Counted from the stretch's first letter, positions 9,669 to 21,201 are shown. The stretch: 64,000 nt of DNA from Romanomermis culicivorax (GCA_963922205.1 CAWUHX010000224.1:1-64000); one strand, 5' to 3'. Translations and numbers: made by a program. The notes: generated by a model not told the origin, from the sequence alone.

Positions 9669-10806
9669 ATGCGGTTAGACCCACGGCCAACGAATTGCCA
9701 CAACATGCAGACCGAGCGGCTGAGCCCCAAGCCGACCACATTCAGCACCGACGTCACCATTGTACTCCTTAGGGCAGGAGGTTATTCCATCAACGCCAAG
9801 GTCAAAATGGGCGTCACTTGCCAGCCATTGCGGTGAAGCCCTTGGTATTCGTTGTGTCCAACGACCAGCACAGGTGTCCGATTAGGACAGACTGTGAAAC
9901 GGGAGTCCGAGTGAGACAAACTGTTTATCAGGAGTCAGCCGGAATAGTAGATTTTTTCTTTTTGATTAATTCTTTTTAATGCCGGGGTAACCCAGCCGAA
10001 AGTTTTTTTTCTACCTCCCGTAGGTCGGTTTCGACGCGCGAGGGATGTTGGGCACCCTGTTGATGTCAATTCGCGTGGGGAAATCGCCATGCAAATCAAG
10101 CAAAGGGACGACCAGTGGCGCAGACATTTGCATAGAAGTGGAGGGCCAAAGAAAGACCAAAAATGATAGTGAAAATCATTGTTCACTATATTTCGTTTTT
10201 ATTATATTCTTGTTATTTTTGCTGGCGTCCCCAAATATAATTCCCAGCAAGTCGACTTATTTTGCATATTATTTTCATTGTGGTCATTCCACATTTTTTA
10301 TTATTGCGTCGGAAATATTGATTTACATATTTGTTTATTATTTAGGATTTATTATCGAGCGTAGAAGGCGGAGGGCCAGAGGCCCAGGCGCCAGCTTGCA
10401 CCAAGTAAGCTTTGGGAAAACCCTAACGGGTTATACCCAAGTAAGTTTATCCCTGAGGGGATTCCTTGTCTCAGCTAGGAGACTGCGGAGCTCCTTGGTG
10501 AGGCCCCGCATTTGGAGTAAAGTTTATTCTTTGTTGTTGTAGGTCTGGGGAACCGGACTGTTGCACTATCACCAAGGCTTAGCCAAGGGATCAGTTCTAA
10601 CAGCTCAGTTCAGACCAGATTTATCTTTTCTTACGCCTCTTAAGGAAAGACCTGCACAACATCAATTATTTTTCGTTCGTCAATGCTGAACGTTACGTTA
10701 TGCATTTTACTGACATTGAACGAATTTGAAAATCTACTGGGGATGGATTTCCTGCATGAAATCAATAAGCTAGTCTGTCAGATACCACTTGTGCCTTTTA
10801 TTTAGA
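9669..10806 (+). pseudogene. Aspartic-protease-like remnant of the retrotransposon
   Basis: Two pieces resemble a gypsy protease. A short frame (9669-9839) contains GGYSINAKVKMGVTCQ, where a DTG-type active site would be expected but reads KMG. About 850 bases later, 10690-10806 contains FENLLGMDFLHEINKLV, the GMDFL signature at the end of retroviral-type proteases. Between them the frames are broken. Two possible donors (CAAGTAAG at about 10401 and CAAGTAAGT at about 10438) and an acceptor (TTGTTGTAG at 10541) could mark an intron. RT does not follow, so this copy is truncated here. Confidence 0.45.
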
Positions 10807-11718
10807 AAAAAATTCTGCAATAACCATTTTGTAACATTATAGAAACCAAGGCCCAGTTGCACAATGATCCTTTTCGCGATGATATCCCGACAACCACGTG
10901 ACCCCTCCGATTCCAATCCTCATTTCCGACACTGGATGCAGGTTTCAAGCATCTCTCCAATTATGTTAGAAATAGGCCAACACTCGGCTTTCGATTCACG
11001 AGCTAAGTTGGTCGAAGAGGCCCATTCGTGAAGGGGATATTAATGCAACTCGGCCACATTTTTGGTGCCTTCGTCAGATCTCAAGTTTCGTATAATCTAA
11101 TGTCATCAGGATAATAATGAGCTCAATGTTCGGATTATCCCCAGCTCGAGCTGTCGGGTTGCACTAACATTTTCGCATAATTTTCTTATCTCTAAAGCAA
11201 ATAAATATAAAAATGTCTGAAATTCCCAAACTCGAATGGAAGAAAATAATCTCGTCATTGAAATTAAGTCAAACTGAGCATCAGCAATGTAAATTCGAAT
11301 CCTAATGTTGGGTTAGTGCAACAAGCCTCAGGTTTCTTTATAATTCTGAAAATGGCTGTAATATGCCTCCCTCACTATTTTTAGCTAGAGTGAGAGGCAG
11401 AAGTTTTAAATCGGTCGGGAGATAGAATCCTATTGGTTTACCGTTTCTATACATTTGAGTCAAGTCAGTCATCTGCGTATAATAACCATTCAGAAAAATT
11501 TCACTGAAGTTGATGCCAGGGGAAGGACAAAATTCATTCAGCTGCAGAATATACTTTCTCACCAACATGGAGAATTTTTCAAGGAGAAAGAATGAAAATC
11601 CAATATAACAAAAGTGAATTTTTTCCAACTTTAACTAAATTTCTCTAAAATTTAGTCCACATTTTTTCTAACTCGGAAACTAATCAAGCAAGTATATTCT
11701 TCTTTTTTCCAATAAACT

Positions 11719-11966
11719 ATAGTTCGTTTTTCTTGAAATGCTTCTAAATAATGAAAGTGGAAAGCAAGCAGTATTTTAGATTTTCACGGTTTCCTGATAA
11801 ACAATATATCATATAGGACTGGAAATTTGTGAGCATACTGACCGAACCTGAAACAATTTTTCGAGTAAAAAATTTTACAATAATGGCCCTGTGTAAAAGA
11901 TTTTGACGACAGTACTGATTTGTGTCACTTTTCTATTTGAAAGCATTTTATAAAAAACAGAATACA
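11719..11966 (+). mobile_element. MITE, family TCTGTTTTTCTTGAAATGCTTC, copy 1
   Basis: A ~248-bp non-coding element. Its start (CTATAGTTCGTTTTTCTTGAAATGC) and the reverse complement of its end (CTGTATTCTGTTTTTTATAAAATGC) form imperfect 25-30-bp terminal inverted repeats. The interior (ATATCATATAGGACTGGAAA, GCGACAGTACTGATTTG-like) recurs in at least six other copies in the window, on both strands. Confidence 0.7.
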
Positions 11967-12385
11967 GTGTAGTAATGTTCATCGTTGCGACCTTCGTACT
12001 TTGTGCTGATATTTAACATCCAAATAAGACGCATGAATTTTACTTCGAAATTTACAATCTCAAGAATTTTTCACTTTTCTGTTTCTGATTGTCAATCGCA
12101 ATTTCTCTTCGTTCTCGACGAAAAATTTATCCATCGCTCGCCTGTGACTTCTCAATAGTTCATTATGTTCTTCGATGAAAAATTTTCTAGTATCCACATC
12201 TTTGGCTAAGGATGCTCTGTAAAAAATACTGAACACAATAAGCCAGAATGAGTTGTCAATACTTAGATGATGATTTTTCATCGCGATCAATCCATGAGAA
12301 ACTGAAAATTTTAAGCGAAACTATCAATTTTGCGGCACAAAGTTTACGTATAAATAGTAGGATAGTGGCTGTATAGTACGATATT

Positions 12386-12614
12386 ATAGTCTGTTTTTTT
12401 TTTAATAAAATGCTTCGAAATAGAAAAGTGACATAAATTAGTACTGTCGTCAAAATCTTTACATAGTCTCTAAAACTTTTCACTCGAAAAATTGGTAGAG
12501 GTTAGGTCAGTATGCTCACAAATTTCCAGTCCTCAGAAAATCGCAAAAATCTGAAATACTACTTGCTTTCCACTTTAATTATTTGGAAGCATATCAAGAA
12601 AAACAGACTAAAGT
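12386..12614 (-). mobile_element. MITE, same family, copy 2 (inverted)
   Basis: This is the reverse complement of copy 1 with the same termini (ATAGTCTGTTTTTTTTTAATAAAATGC at one end, AAGAAAAACAGACTAAAG at the other) and the same interior (TCAGTATGCTCACAAATTTCC). The two copies lie 420 bp apart head to head and could form a large hairpin. Confidence 0.7.
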
Positions 12615-12995
12615 AAGCTATTTAAGTGAATGAAATTCGGATGAACTTTAATTCTCTTACGGAATTTTTTTTCTGACTCCAAAATATTCCAAAGTCTTTA
12701 GTGTTGGAAGGAAAATTTCAATTTTTTGGTTTTCAATCATCAATCTCGACCAAAGAGACGAAAAGATAATTTTACCTACTCCGTTGTCTTAGTTGTATCA
12801 ATAGACGTTGAAAGGTCGCAATGAAAAATTCACCGACAACTGACATACCCGACAACGAGTCGTCGATATTGCGGAGCGCTCTTTTAACCATTTCTCTGAA
12901 AGAATTGAGCTTTGAAATTTGTGGAACTCGACAACCGTCAAATGACCAAAGTTGGAATATGAACCTTCGAATAGAGATTATAGAGAACTGGGACC

Positions 12996-13235
12996 GGTTT
13001 CATCAAAGGAACTCAAGCTCCAGCCGAGCTGCAGCTTAAGCTGTAGCTTAACTCTATATATTTTACCATTGTCGTTAAACTACAGCTCACCTGCAGCTCA
13101 ACTCATGCACACAAAACATATCGGGAAAGTTAAGCTGCAGCTGAGCTGCACTTCAACGACAATGTTATAACATACAGAGTTAAGCTACAGCCTAAGCTGC
13201 AGCTCAGCTGGAGCTTAAGTCTCTTTGATGAAACC
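12996..13235. mobile_element. Foldback element rich in AGCTGCAG repeats
   Basis: 240 bp. The first ~59 bases (GGTTTCATCAAAG ... GTAGCTTAACTC) and the reverse complement of the last ~59 match at roughly 90%. Both arms and the centre are filled with AGCTGCAGCT and AGCTTAA units in alternating orientation. There is no coding potential. It is a short non-autonomous DNA element with long inverted ends. Confidence 0.75.
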
Positions 13236-14187
13236 GCCGCAGTCGAATCCAATTACAGCACTCGGACTTTGGTGCTCTGAAGGTCATACATTCAAACGGC
13301 GGACTTTGGAGTTTTGACAACCATCAAATTCTTGCTGACCCTGGACAGATTCGAGCCACCACACAGCAATGATGGAGAGGATGACAGAGCAAAAAAATCC
13401 TCGAGATAAGAAGAGAAAGTTGTAATTACACAATGAAAATGATCTGTAAATAGCTTAACGATTTTTCTACGTAAAAGCATACCTGATGTAGTGTTCATCC
13501 TCATCTACCATATTTCACTAATCTAGATTGAACAATATTGCATGGGTGAAGAATTCTTTTCCATAGTCACCAAAAAGGGGGAAAATTCGGCCCTACTCCT
13601 CGTGCTGGCTGCTCCCAGCAGAATTTCCATCCAGTACAAAGGCCAGTTGGCGACGTTGTAGAATCCTTAGCGGTATGGGATGGAAATGAAAGTGGTTCGA
13701 TTTTTCTAGATGCTCAAGTAGACATTTGCAGGGATTTTTCTAACGTTCAGAAACGTCAAATTTCCGCTACACTCCATTTTTTCCAAATGAGCCTCGAGAA
13801 TACTCGTGCTAATAATTCATAACCTGCGTGCGCGACCACCTTTTTTCTCAGACTGATTGTAGCTATAGTCTGTTTTCCGAATGAGCCTCTGCGTATAGAA
13901 AGATGTTCATGCAAATAACGAACTACCTGCGTGTACGGACAAATTTTTCTCTCGGATTGACTGGGCGAGCAAATAGAGAAAAAATGATTTTGGCCTACGA
14001 TGCAGTTTTATTGTCTGTTCATCGATTTTTAATAATTATTTTACTTTCCTGGGCTCAATTGAAAATGGATAGAATATAGGACTACGCTTTCGAAACAGAA
14101 AATTTTGACTCATGATGCATCGGTCATCTCCTGCGTGCGGATTTTTTTACGTCTTGGGGCTCATTTGTAAATGGATGGACTATAGCA

Positions 14188-14623
14188 TCAATAGTATTGA
14201 CATTCCATAACAGTGTCAAGTAGAGTTTCTTTGATAAATTTCACGACTGCTGAGTCGCACTCATCTACCATTAAAACCGCATCCATCAACTGCTGATAGG
14301 CAAACTTTAGAGGGGTGTATACAACACACCTTACTGTAGACCATGACATCCACTTTGGAAAATTAATTAAACTTTCATTAGCAGGTTTTTCAATTGTGAT
14401 ATTCATCAGTAATTTGATCAGCATCATAAACTTACTTTTTGAAATATAAACAATTTTTTCTCAGAATTTTTGCATCCAAGCCAATGCGCAATCCTCCCTT
14501 CAAAAAAAGAATCGACAACGATTCATTGATCCCAGTTGCGTTCTCGTATAGGAGGCACGAATCCAAGCACAAATCTTCTGTTCGTCGTTCATCTGCCTGA
14601 TCATCTTCCAGACGGAAAAAAGC
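14188..14623 (-). CDS. Candidate exons of an unrecognised minus-strand gene
   Basis: The minus-strand sequence has an acceptor TTTCAG at 14624-14629, 63 open codons (AFFRLEDDQADERRTEDLCL ... LKGGLRIGLDAKIL), and a consensus donor GTAAGT at 14435. A second open stretch (14188-14427) contains MWSTV|GTAAGG-like and PYQ|QLMDAVLMVDEC junctions. Composition and splice signals look coding. I could not join these in phase to the secreted-protein gene upstream, so they may be its 3' exons or a separate gene. Confidence 0.3.
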
Positions 14624-15526
14624 CTGAAATAACGTAATGACGAAAGAGTTTGAAGTCCTTGCCAATTATTCTTTCACACATTGTTTGACTACAAATTTAT
14701 TTCTAGATCGATTTTGCTCCGCTTCTGCATGGTTTTAAAAAAATTGTTTTTCAACTTGATTTAGGTGAAAATGTTGAAAAATTGGCGTTAGGTGATTCGG
14801 ACGTTTAGCGCAGAAGACAAATCAATATTTTTCGCCAATAAACATTATAGCCCATTTACCTTGAAATGGTAGATGCAGAGACAATAAAAAAGTAGGTTCA
14901 ATTTGACACGCAATTCTAACGGAGTGGAAAACTAGAAAAAATATGCATTTTTTCATGATAAAGTGGATGCCAAAAACAACGTCATGCTTATCTATTTTTG
15001 TTTTGGATAGAAGTGTATCGACATGTGACTTTAGTTGGAGAAAATTTTCGGTATGTTTATCGCTCATGGATGAGTAAGTTTTTCTCATTGATAACAAAAA
15101 ATAAATATAAGTACATGTGAGAGATTTCGGGGAGTTCCTGATCCCCAGCAGATTTCTAATGACCCTCAGCAGATTGTCACTAACCCCCGGCAGGTTTTAC
15201 CCCCAGCAATGAAGATGGTGTAGGAAAACAAAGAGAAAGTGATCACAACAATGAAAATGAACTATTATTCGAAACAAGACATACATGATTCGTAATATTA
15301 GGGCTTGAAAAAGCAAGTTAGTTTCACATATTCCACTAAATCTATGTTCAAGACTATGTTGCTTGAGCGACAAAAGTTCTTTCTTTCATCATCAGGAAAG
15401 AAAAAGAATTCGAGCCACCCCTGCACTGGGTGACGCCCTGTAGGATTTCTATACACTGAGCGTGTATCTTTACGAACTTAATTTCATGGTTTCGCTGCAT
15501 ATTACAGTGAATTCATCAAAACTTAC

Positions 15527-15707
15527 CAACAGATGCATTTTTCTTGCATCGCATTTCGATGTCAAAACAATTGATCAAAATCGAAAATAAATAAGCATGA
15601 TATTGTTTCAATGATTCTGGTTTCCCAATTGACACAAACAATTTGTTTTTTAATAACACGAAATGCTTCACTCTGTCAAAATTTCGTGTCAAGTTCAACG
15701 TGCTTTT
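15527..15707 (-). CDS. Putative secreted protein, exon 4
   Basis: Acceptor ACCAG at 15708-15712 and consensus donor GTTG|GTAAGT at 15527/15526. It encodes about 60 residues (LTRNFDRVKHFVLLKNKL ... NCFDIEMRCKKNASV). It joins exon 3 in phase 0 and ends in phase 1. No family recognised. Confidence 0.45.
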
Positions 15708-16247
15708 CTGGTTGTCGCTGTGACTGTCATTTCGAAGTAAATGGGCTACAGTGAAAGAAAAGTAGTACCTAATCGACGTCCATTACATTAATTTTAGAAT
15801 CTTAAAATATGAGTTCAAAACTAAGCGGCTACCTTCAAGATGCGATAACTGCGGACAATAACTTGGTTCAAACTTTTCATGTGATTAATTACATTTTCAA
15901 TATGTGAAATGAGATCATGTTTATGTGTTTTCCTCTTGAAAAGTATGAGATGCGGACTCTTTTTGTGTTCATTCAGTCAATATTCGATGAAATCAGATAA
16001 AGAATAGACTGACTTATATCTGTTTTGTGTACTGCTTGGTTTCTGGACTAACCAAAAAGTGATTTTTGTAGAAAAATGGGGCAAGTTTGGACGGAAATTT
16101 GCTTAAATAAGTGCAGGAGTTAGAGTTGCATAGAGTTGCAATAACTATTTCGTCTTCGACAAAGTGCATAAAAATTCTATGATTAAGTACATTTGAAAAA
16201 GTCATTTTTATAATCATGCTTTTCTTGGAATGCTTCCAACATGAAAC

Positions 16248-16494
16248 TATAGCCTGTTTTTCTTGAAATGCTTTTAAATAATGAAAGCGGCAAGCAAGTA
16301 CTATTTCATTTTTTCATGATTTGCTAATGAACAATATATCATATAGGACCGGAAATTTGTGAGCACACTGACCTAGCCCTTACCCATTTTTCAAATGAAA
16401 AATTTTACAGTAAGAGCTGTATATGAACGATTTTGGCGACAGTACTGATTTTTGCCACTTTTCTATTTGGAAGCATTTTATAAAAAACGAACTA
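16248..16494 (+). mobile_element. MITE, same family, copy 3
   Basis: It begins CTATAGCCTGTTTTTCTTG and ends TATAAAAAACGAACTATA, with the shared interior ATATCATATAGGACCGGAAA. It lies in the intron between exons 3 and 4 of the putative secreted-protein gene. A short second terminus-like fragment (CTTTTCTTGGAATGCTTCC) lies just upstream at 16220-16240. Confidence 0.7.
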
Positions 16495-16855
16495 TAAAAA
16501 GTAAATACCCTTTTAATTTGTGAGCATATTCAACTAGCCTCCAACAATTTCTTAAATGAAAAATCTTATCGTCATATATTAGCGCTTCCTTTAAACGATT
16601 TTTACGATCGTACTTATTTCTCTTATTTTTCGTCAGTTCTGAATCAATTTATAAAAAGGAACTATAGCTATCGTCTTCAACAATAAGTTTTTAGGTATTC
16701 CAGTAAAAGTTAGAACAGTTTTTCCAATAGTCAATTTATTAACATTGCCGCTAGAAAGAATATGAGCTGGAAATTGATGATGAATAGCACAATCTGTACT
16801 ATAGTTTATTCATTCCAAAATGGCAGATGCAGTGAAGCGAAAAAAGTAAGTTCAA

Positions 16856-17206
16856 TTAGGAAGAAATAGTAAGTTTATTACAGTAATTAATGAGACAACT
16901 TTTCTCATCTACCAGCGACAAACAGATCGACTGATAATTTTCTCCAATAACTGTGATAAAGTGCACGTAGATGTCGGTGAAATTATTTTCTGGTGAATCA
17001 AAAGTGGATAAGCAATGTTGTTTACCATTTTGCAAAAAAATGGCATCGTTTTCTTCAGTGGTTCCTGTATAATCGCAAAGTTCAGAAGTGTCCACAGAAG
17101 GATCAATTTTTTGACCACTGGCAAGGATTAGTTGTATATTTTTACAATTGATGCAGAGAAACATGCACAACTGTTGTCCTGGTAAATGGACAAGATTTTG
17201 TGTCAT
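16856..17206 (-). CDS. Candidate exon, unrecognised Cys-rich segment
   Basis: 116 open codons on the minus strand with several Cys (CMFLCINCKNIQLILASG ... ENYQSICLSLVDEKSCL). A possible acceptor CCAG lies at about 17182-17185. The stretch lies in the intron between exons 3 and 4 of the putative secreted gene but does not join either in phase. It could be an alternative exon, a pseudo-exon or chance. Confidence 0.2.
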   Translation of the reverse strand: MTQNLVHLPGQQLCMFLCINCKNIQLILASGQKIDPSVDTSELCDYTGTTEENDAIFLQNGKQHCLSTFDSPENNFTDIYVHFITVIGENYQSICLSLVDEKSCLINYCNKLTISS

Positions 17207-17214
17207 ACATGGTT

Positions 17215-17420
17215 TCGCATGTCGTTGAAGGGCTTCCTGGGTGGCGCCGGAGTTGTCCCACCGGCCAATGCCGCGCTAGGTGTGACCATCCGGGCCGGGA
17301 CTCACCAAAAATGACCGAGTTCAGGTTTCAGAACCCATGGATTGGCAGAAACATCAATCCTACGGCGGAACGTTGTATGTTACCATACAACACGCGTATC
17401 GATTTCTCATATCGCTGACG
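17215..17420. other. GC-rich island of unknown nature
   Basis: About 200 bp of clearly higher GC content (TGGCGCCGGAGTTGTCCC, CCATCCGGGCCGGGACTC) in an AT-rich setting. No frame is convincing and no tRNA-type promoter boxes are clear. It may be a SINE or other inserted sequence. I see no second copy in the window. Confidence 0.3.
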
Positions 17421-17463
17421 TCAACCCGTACGATCAAAAATATAGCTTTATGATCATGCTTAC

Positions 17464-17676
17464 TTCTTCAAAATAGAAACACAACGATTCGAAGTTATTG
17501 CTGACTTTCGTCGTATACGATATGGCCTTATCGACGATCGCTGAATAGTTATCCATGTTTGAAGTGATTTGATTGGTGGCGAGTTTCAGAGAACTTTTCA
17601 TTTCATGATCGGGCAAATTTGTATTCGTAACATTCAACATTTCTCTGACAATATTTATTATCTTCCATCGAATTTT
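17464..17676 (-). CDS. Putative secreted protein, exon 3
   Basis: Acceptor TTTCGTAG at 17677-17684 and donor GAA|GTAAGC at 17464/17463. It is exactly 71 codons, phase 0 at both ends (KIRWKIINIVREMLN ... NFESLCFYFEE). Composition is helical with Asn-rich stretches. It joins exon 2 in phase. Confidence 0.45.
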
Positions 17677-18220
17677 CTACGAAAGAAATTTCAAGTAAAA
17701 TTCAAAGAATTACTCAACTGAGAACGTTTCCGAAGTCACTTCCCGATTCGGGTAAGACGTCAAAGATCCTGTTTTCAGCAGACAAAAGCCCAACGAATCT
17801 TCAGCTGGGTAACGGACGGATGCAAGATTTTTTTCTCCATGAGATGAATAAATTACGAAGTTTCTGATTCATGAATCAACTTTAACTTTTAAAGCAGCAA
17901 ATAGGTTTCAGAATAATGCATTTTGAGAAAAACATTTCAACATTATGCGAATTCAGTGTACGTCGTTCAATTTTTCTCATTTCAGCGTATAGCGTTGGGG
18001 TGTGAAGATTTTGATTCAACTGATATTTTTGAGATGCATTTGTGCACTGCATGGAGGAGATTCACATGCGAGGGAAAAGAATGCTCGAGAGACCCTGTTG
18101 TAGATGCCAACAAATTTAAATTTAATGTATATCATAACTGATAGTGTTAGTGTTATTGCTTGGTTGAATTCCTACAGTTCATTGATAAAGTTTTCCTTCG
18201 TTTGGAAATCTCTCTCCTAC

Positions 18221-18543
18221 CTGCAGCTCGACTATGCTTTTGAACGTCAAATTATACAACGATTGTGCTCTTCTATCTATTTCCACCAAATTTTCCACCA
18301 AAGACTCGTAGGCCAAAGTTCTTGAATGATCTTCTCCGTCGAACATTTTTACGTTGTCGTATTTGGAAACGGTCAAAAAAAGTTGACCCAAAGAGTAGGC
18401 CATGTTCGGGCCGACCGATAAAATTCTGCGCATCCTTCTTTTTGACATGACCGTCGGCTTATCCGTCTGAAATTCTTTCCTGAGCCAACCTTTCTGAAAA
18501 TACCTGAGCGGTGGACTCATCAGATCTTGGCGGGACGGATATT
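18221..18543 (-). CDS. Putative secreted protein, exon 2
   Basis: Acceptor CTTTTAG at 18544-18550 and donor CTGCAG|GTAGGA at 18221/18220. It enters in phase 1, matching exon 1, and leaves in phase 0, matching exon 3. About 107 residues (YPSRQDLMSPPLRYFQKGW ... RRAQSLYNLTFKSIVELQ), predicted mostly helical. It has no motif I recognise. Confidence 0.5.
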
Positions 18544-21131
18544 CTAAAAGCATTAAGATTTTAGTACTCCATATAATGCGTTTCGAATACCTAGCACTTT
18601 TTAAAAAGGTCATCTCATTTAGTCAAAACAACCTTTTAACAGTTGATGATTCTGTTGAACGTAACATAGCAGAGATTGATTCTGTAAAATTCGCAGCCTG
18701 TATATTTCTTATTCAGTCGAGAAACGCTTCAAAAAGATCACGCTTTCAGTTGAGAAATTAATGCGAAATTTTAGTCAGGAAATAAAGTGTGCACATGTCT
18801 GAGAGATTTGAAACCAGAATCAAAAAAGATTTGTATACGGAAGAAGAAAACTTTGTAATGTTAAATTATGCGATTTGTTTCGTGTAAGACATCCTGTATA
18901 CACACGTTTGGCAAGAAATCTCGAAGTTTGGCATAACTCCTACACTTTTAAGTTTATTAAATGATGCAATTATTTTTATGATACGATTTCTGAAAGATTC
19001 TGCCTTCTGCTCCAATTATCTGTGATAAGTTAAAAATTAATAATATCTGAAAAAGAGATATTTTGAGTAGTTTTGCATGCTGAGTATCATGACAGCATTC
19101 ATACTCCAAAGTTGAGAATTTTTACATTTTTGGGAATTTTTCGATCTGTGCATGTGTATCGAAATATCACAGCTCAGAAAAGACTTGAATCTGAAGCCGA
19201 ATGTCCATTGTATGCATGCAGGCATGAAAAACATTTTCTAAAACTTTACTTTATACTTTTTATGCTGTTTTAAAGTGTCAAAGAGTGAGTCGAAATAAAA
19301 CGAAAAAGTCATTTGGATGTCGCAGAATTTTTTTCTTGATTTCTGTACCCACTAATGTCTGACATATTGTATTAAAATTTCAATCAAATTAATGTACCGT
19401 ATTGCGAGCTGTAGGTGTCTGCACATTCTGAAAGTTGGTACAAAAATGCTGATTGATTTCTCTAAGTGTGCCATCAACGAGATGCAGGAAAAAAATTTAA
19501 ACGTTCAGACAAGACGAATAAAAAGAAAAGATGTGAGTCGAATCACTGGTAAAATTTCATCGATCAATTTACAGTGCTTGCGTAACACGATGCCTAAGAA
19601 GAGATGATGCAACATAAATTTCTCTTTTCGGTAATTTGACCGGAAAAAAATCGAAGCTGCGAGTTTAATGTTAGAAAATAAATGTCGGCTGTCTGACTCC
19701 GGCCTATGTTATAAGCTGTGCGAAATTTCTCTACAGTTGAAGGCACCCTGTTTCACACCACGTGATGTTAGAGTGACGAAAGTTGAGCAAATGATAGTAG
19801 ATTGCAGTGCCTTTCCAACAAAGCAAAGATTACCCGAATATCTCGTGCCGTATTTCTGTAAATGGATTTCAAACAATCACTCAATTTCTGAAATTTAATG
19901 AAAATTTCGATTTTTCATTTGAAGCACTTCGTTTAGAAATCATCAAACCTAGATCAATGAAAATTTACCAGGATTTCAGGCCACATTTTTTCTCATAAAG
20001 TATCGGGTTAGGACGCATCCTGTGTTCCCAGAACTTTATTGATGAGACATTTATCCAGATTCAAAAACTCATTTGAATGACAGTGCAGTGTATGCAAATG
20101 TCCACAGCTGCCAAAACGGTACACGATGATGAGATGTTACTGTCGCGTCTACTGTAGGAATGTATGAACTGAAGAATGCAAAGATAAAATTCCCCGGCAT
20201 CATAGTTGAAGCTGTTCTGGAGTGCCCTTAAACAGGATTTTTCTTTTTTTGGTTCCATTTTCGACAGTTTAAACTTTCTTGCAGAGTGTAAAATGTTCGT
20301 CTGTGAAACAATTATTACATCAAGGTCTATTACTTTTGATAATTCTATAGTATAGATAATCATAACGGTTAGACAAGGGCCACCTAGAAAATACAATGAT
20401 TTCTGATAAATTTTCATAAGTATGCCTTCTTCAGAGCTGTGCAGCTCCCAAAACGGTAAAAGAATTTCGATGAAAATTCGACCAATAGAGTAAAAAGGCA
20501 TGAACTTTAAAATAAGAAAATAAAATTCTGCGGCATCCGATGGAAAAATGCTCGGGAATGTCCATAAGCAAAATTTTTCTAATTCTTATCGGCTCATTTT
20601 TGACACTTAAGTCTCTAAAAAAGTGTAATAAGCAGAAAATTTACTGTAAATATTACACCAAAAGATAACTTATTCTCTCTTATGTAAAAGGAATATTCAT
20701 TTACCGAATGAGATCAATCTGATCCTGGAATATCGCTTGGCTAGCAAGACCACTGAAAAATGCCAAAAATAAAATTCGGCATACTGTAGCGGTGTGGATT
20801 TTTGTTTTAAAGCAAAACGAATGATACTATGAACTCAGCGCACGAAACTACCCAAAATATCTAATTTTGAGGTATGATTAATTTTCAACTTATCATAGGG
20901 AAGGTAGAACTTCCCAGAAATTGTGTCTTATAGCTTGTAATTAGAATATTCATTTTTAATCCATTTCGAATAGGAGAATGTATTAAGAGTCGCAGAAGGT
21001 GCGTGGATGCTTCTATTTCGCAGCATGTCGATATCTGAGAGACCCTGTTTCAGATGACCAACAATTTTTGCTCGTGACCATTGACAACGTTTAAGCTAGA
21101 TTTTTTCACAGATTTAATTCTTCGGACTCAC
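18544..21131. other. Intron 1 of the putative secreted-protein gene; no other gene seen
   Basis: AT-rich with no convincing frame on either strand. A ~35-bp stretch (GAGAGACCCTGT...AGATG) occurs both here (about 21035) and near 18090, suggesting an old local duplication. Confidence 0.35.
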
Positions 21132-21201
21132 CTCGAAAGTTTCCGACCGTTGATTGACTGGCAATAATAAAAGTTAAAGCCAGGAAAACCATTAGAGTCA
21201 T
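21132..21201 (-). CDS. Putative secreted protein, exon 1 (signal peptide)
   Basis: ATG at 21201-21199 opens MTLMVFLALTFIIASQS plus TVGNFR, a typical N-terminal signal peptide, and ends at a consensus donor CGAG|GTGAGT. With exons at 18221-18543, 17464-17676 and 15527-15707 it makes a phase-consistent model of 787 nt so far. The 3' end was not found. The protein would be secreted or lumenal; function unknown. Long introns (2.6 kb, 0.5 kb, 1.8 kb) contain repeats. Confidence 0.5.

Larger units (their letters stand above)
44..10806 (+). mobile_element. Ty3/gypsy-type LTR retrotransposon DNA, permuted or tandem
   Basis: The domains lie on one strand in this order: reverse transcriptase, RNase H, integrase (to 3362), a promoter block with TATA box, a gag-position reading frame (3963-9300), and a protease-like remnant ending near 10806. 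A standard Ty3/gypsy element runs LTR-gag-protease-RT-RNase H-integrase-LTR. The order here therefore fits two head-to-tail copies sharing one LTR, the left cut by the contig end and the right truncated within protease. I could not delimit the LTR by a second copy, so this arrangement is inferred. Confidence 0.7.
10807..15526. other. AT-rich region, no confident gene; MITEs and candidate exons
   Basis: No frame here matches a family I know. The region contains two copies of a MITE in opposite orientations (11719-11966 and 12386-12614) and a small foldback element (12996-13235). Open minus-strand stretches at 14188-14623 and 14822-15097 may be exons. At 15120-15220 are short imperfect repeats of the form CCCCAGCAGATTT. 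A truncated boundary with the retrotransposon lies near 10806. Confidence 0.4.
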
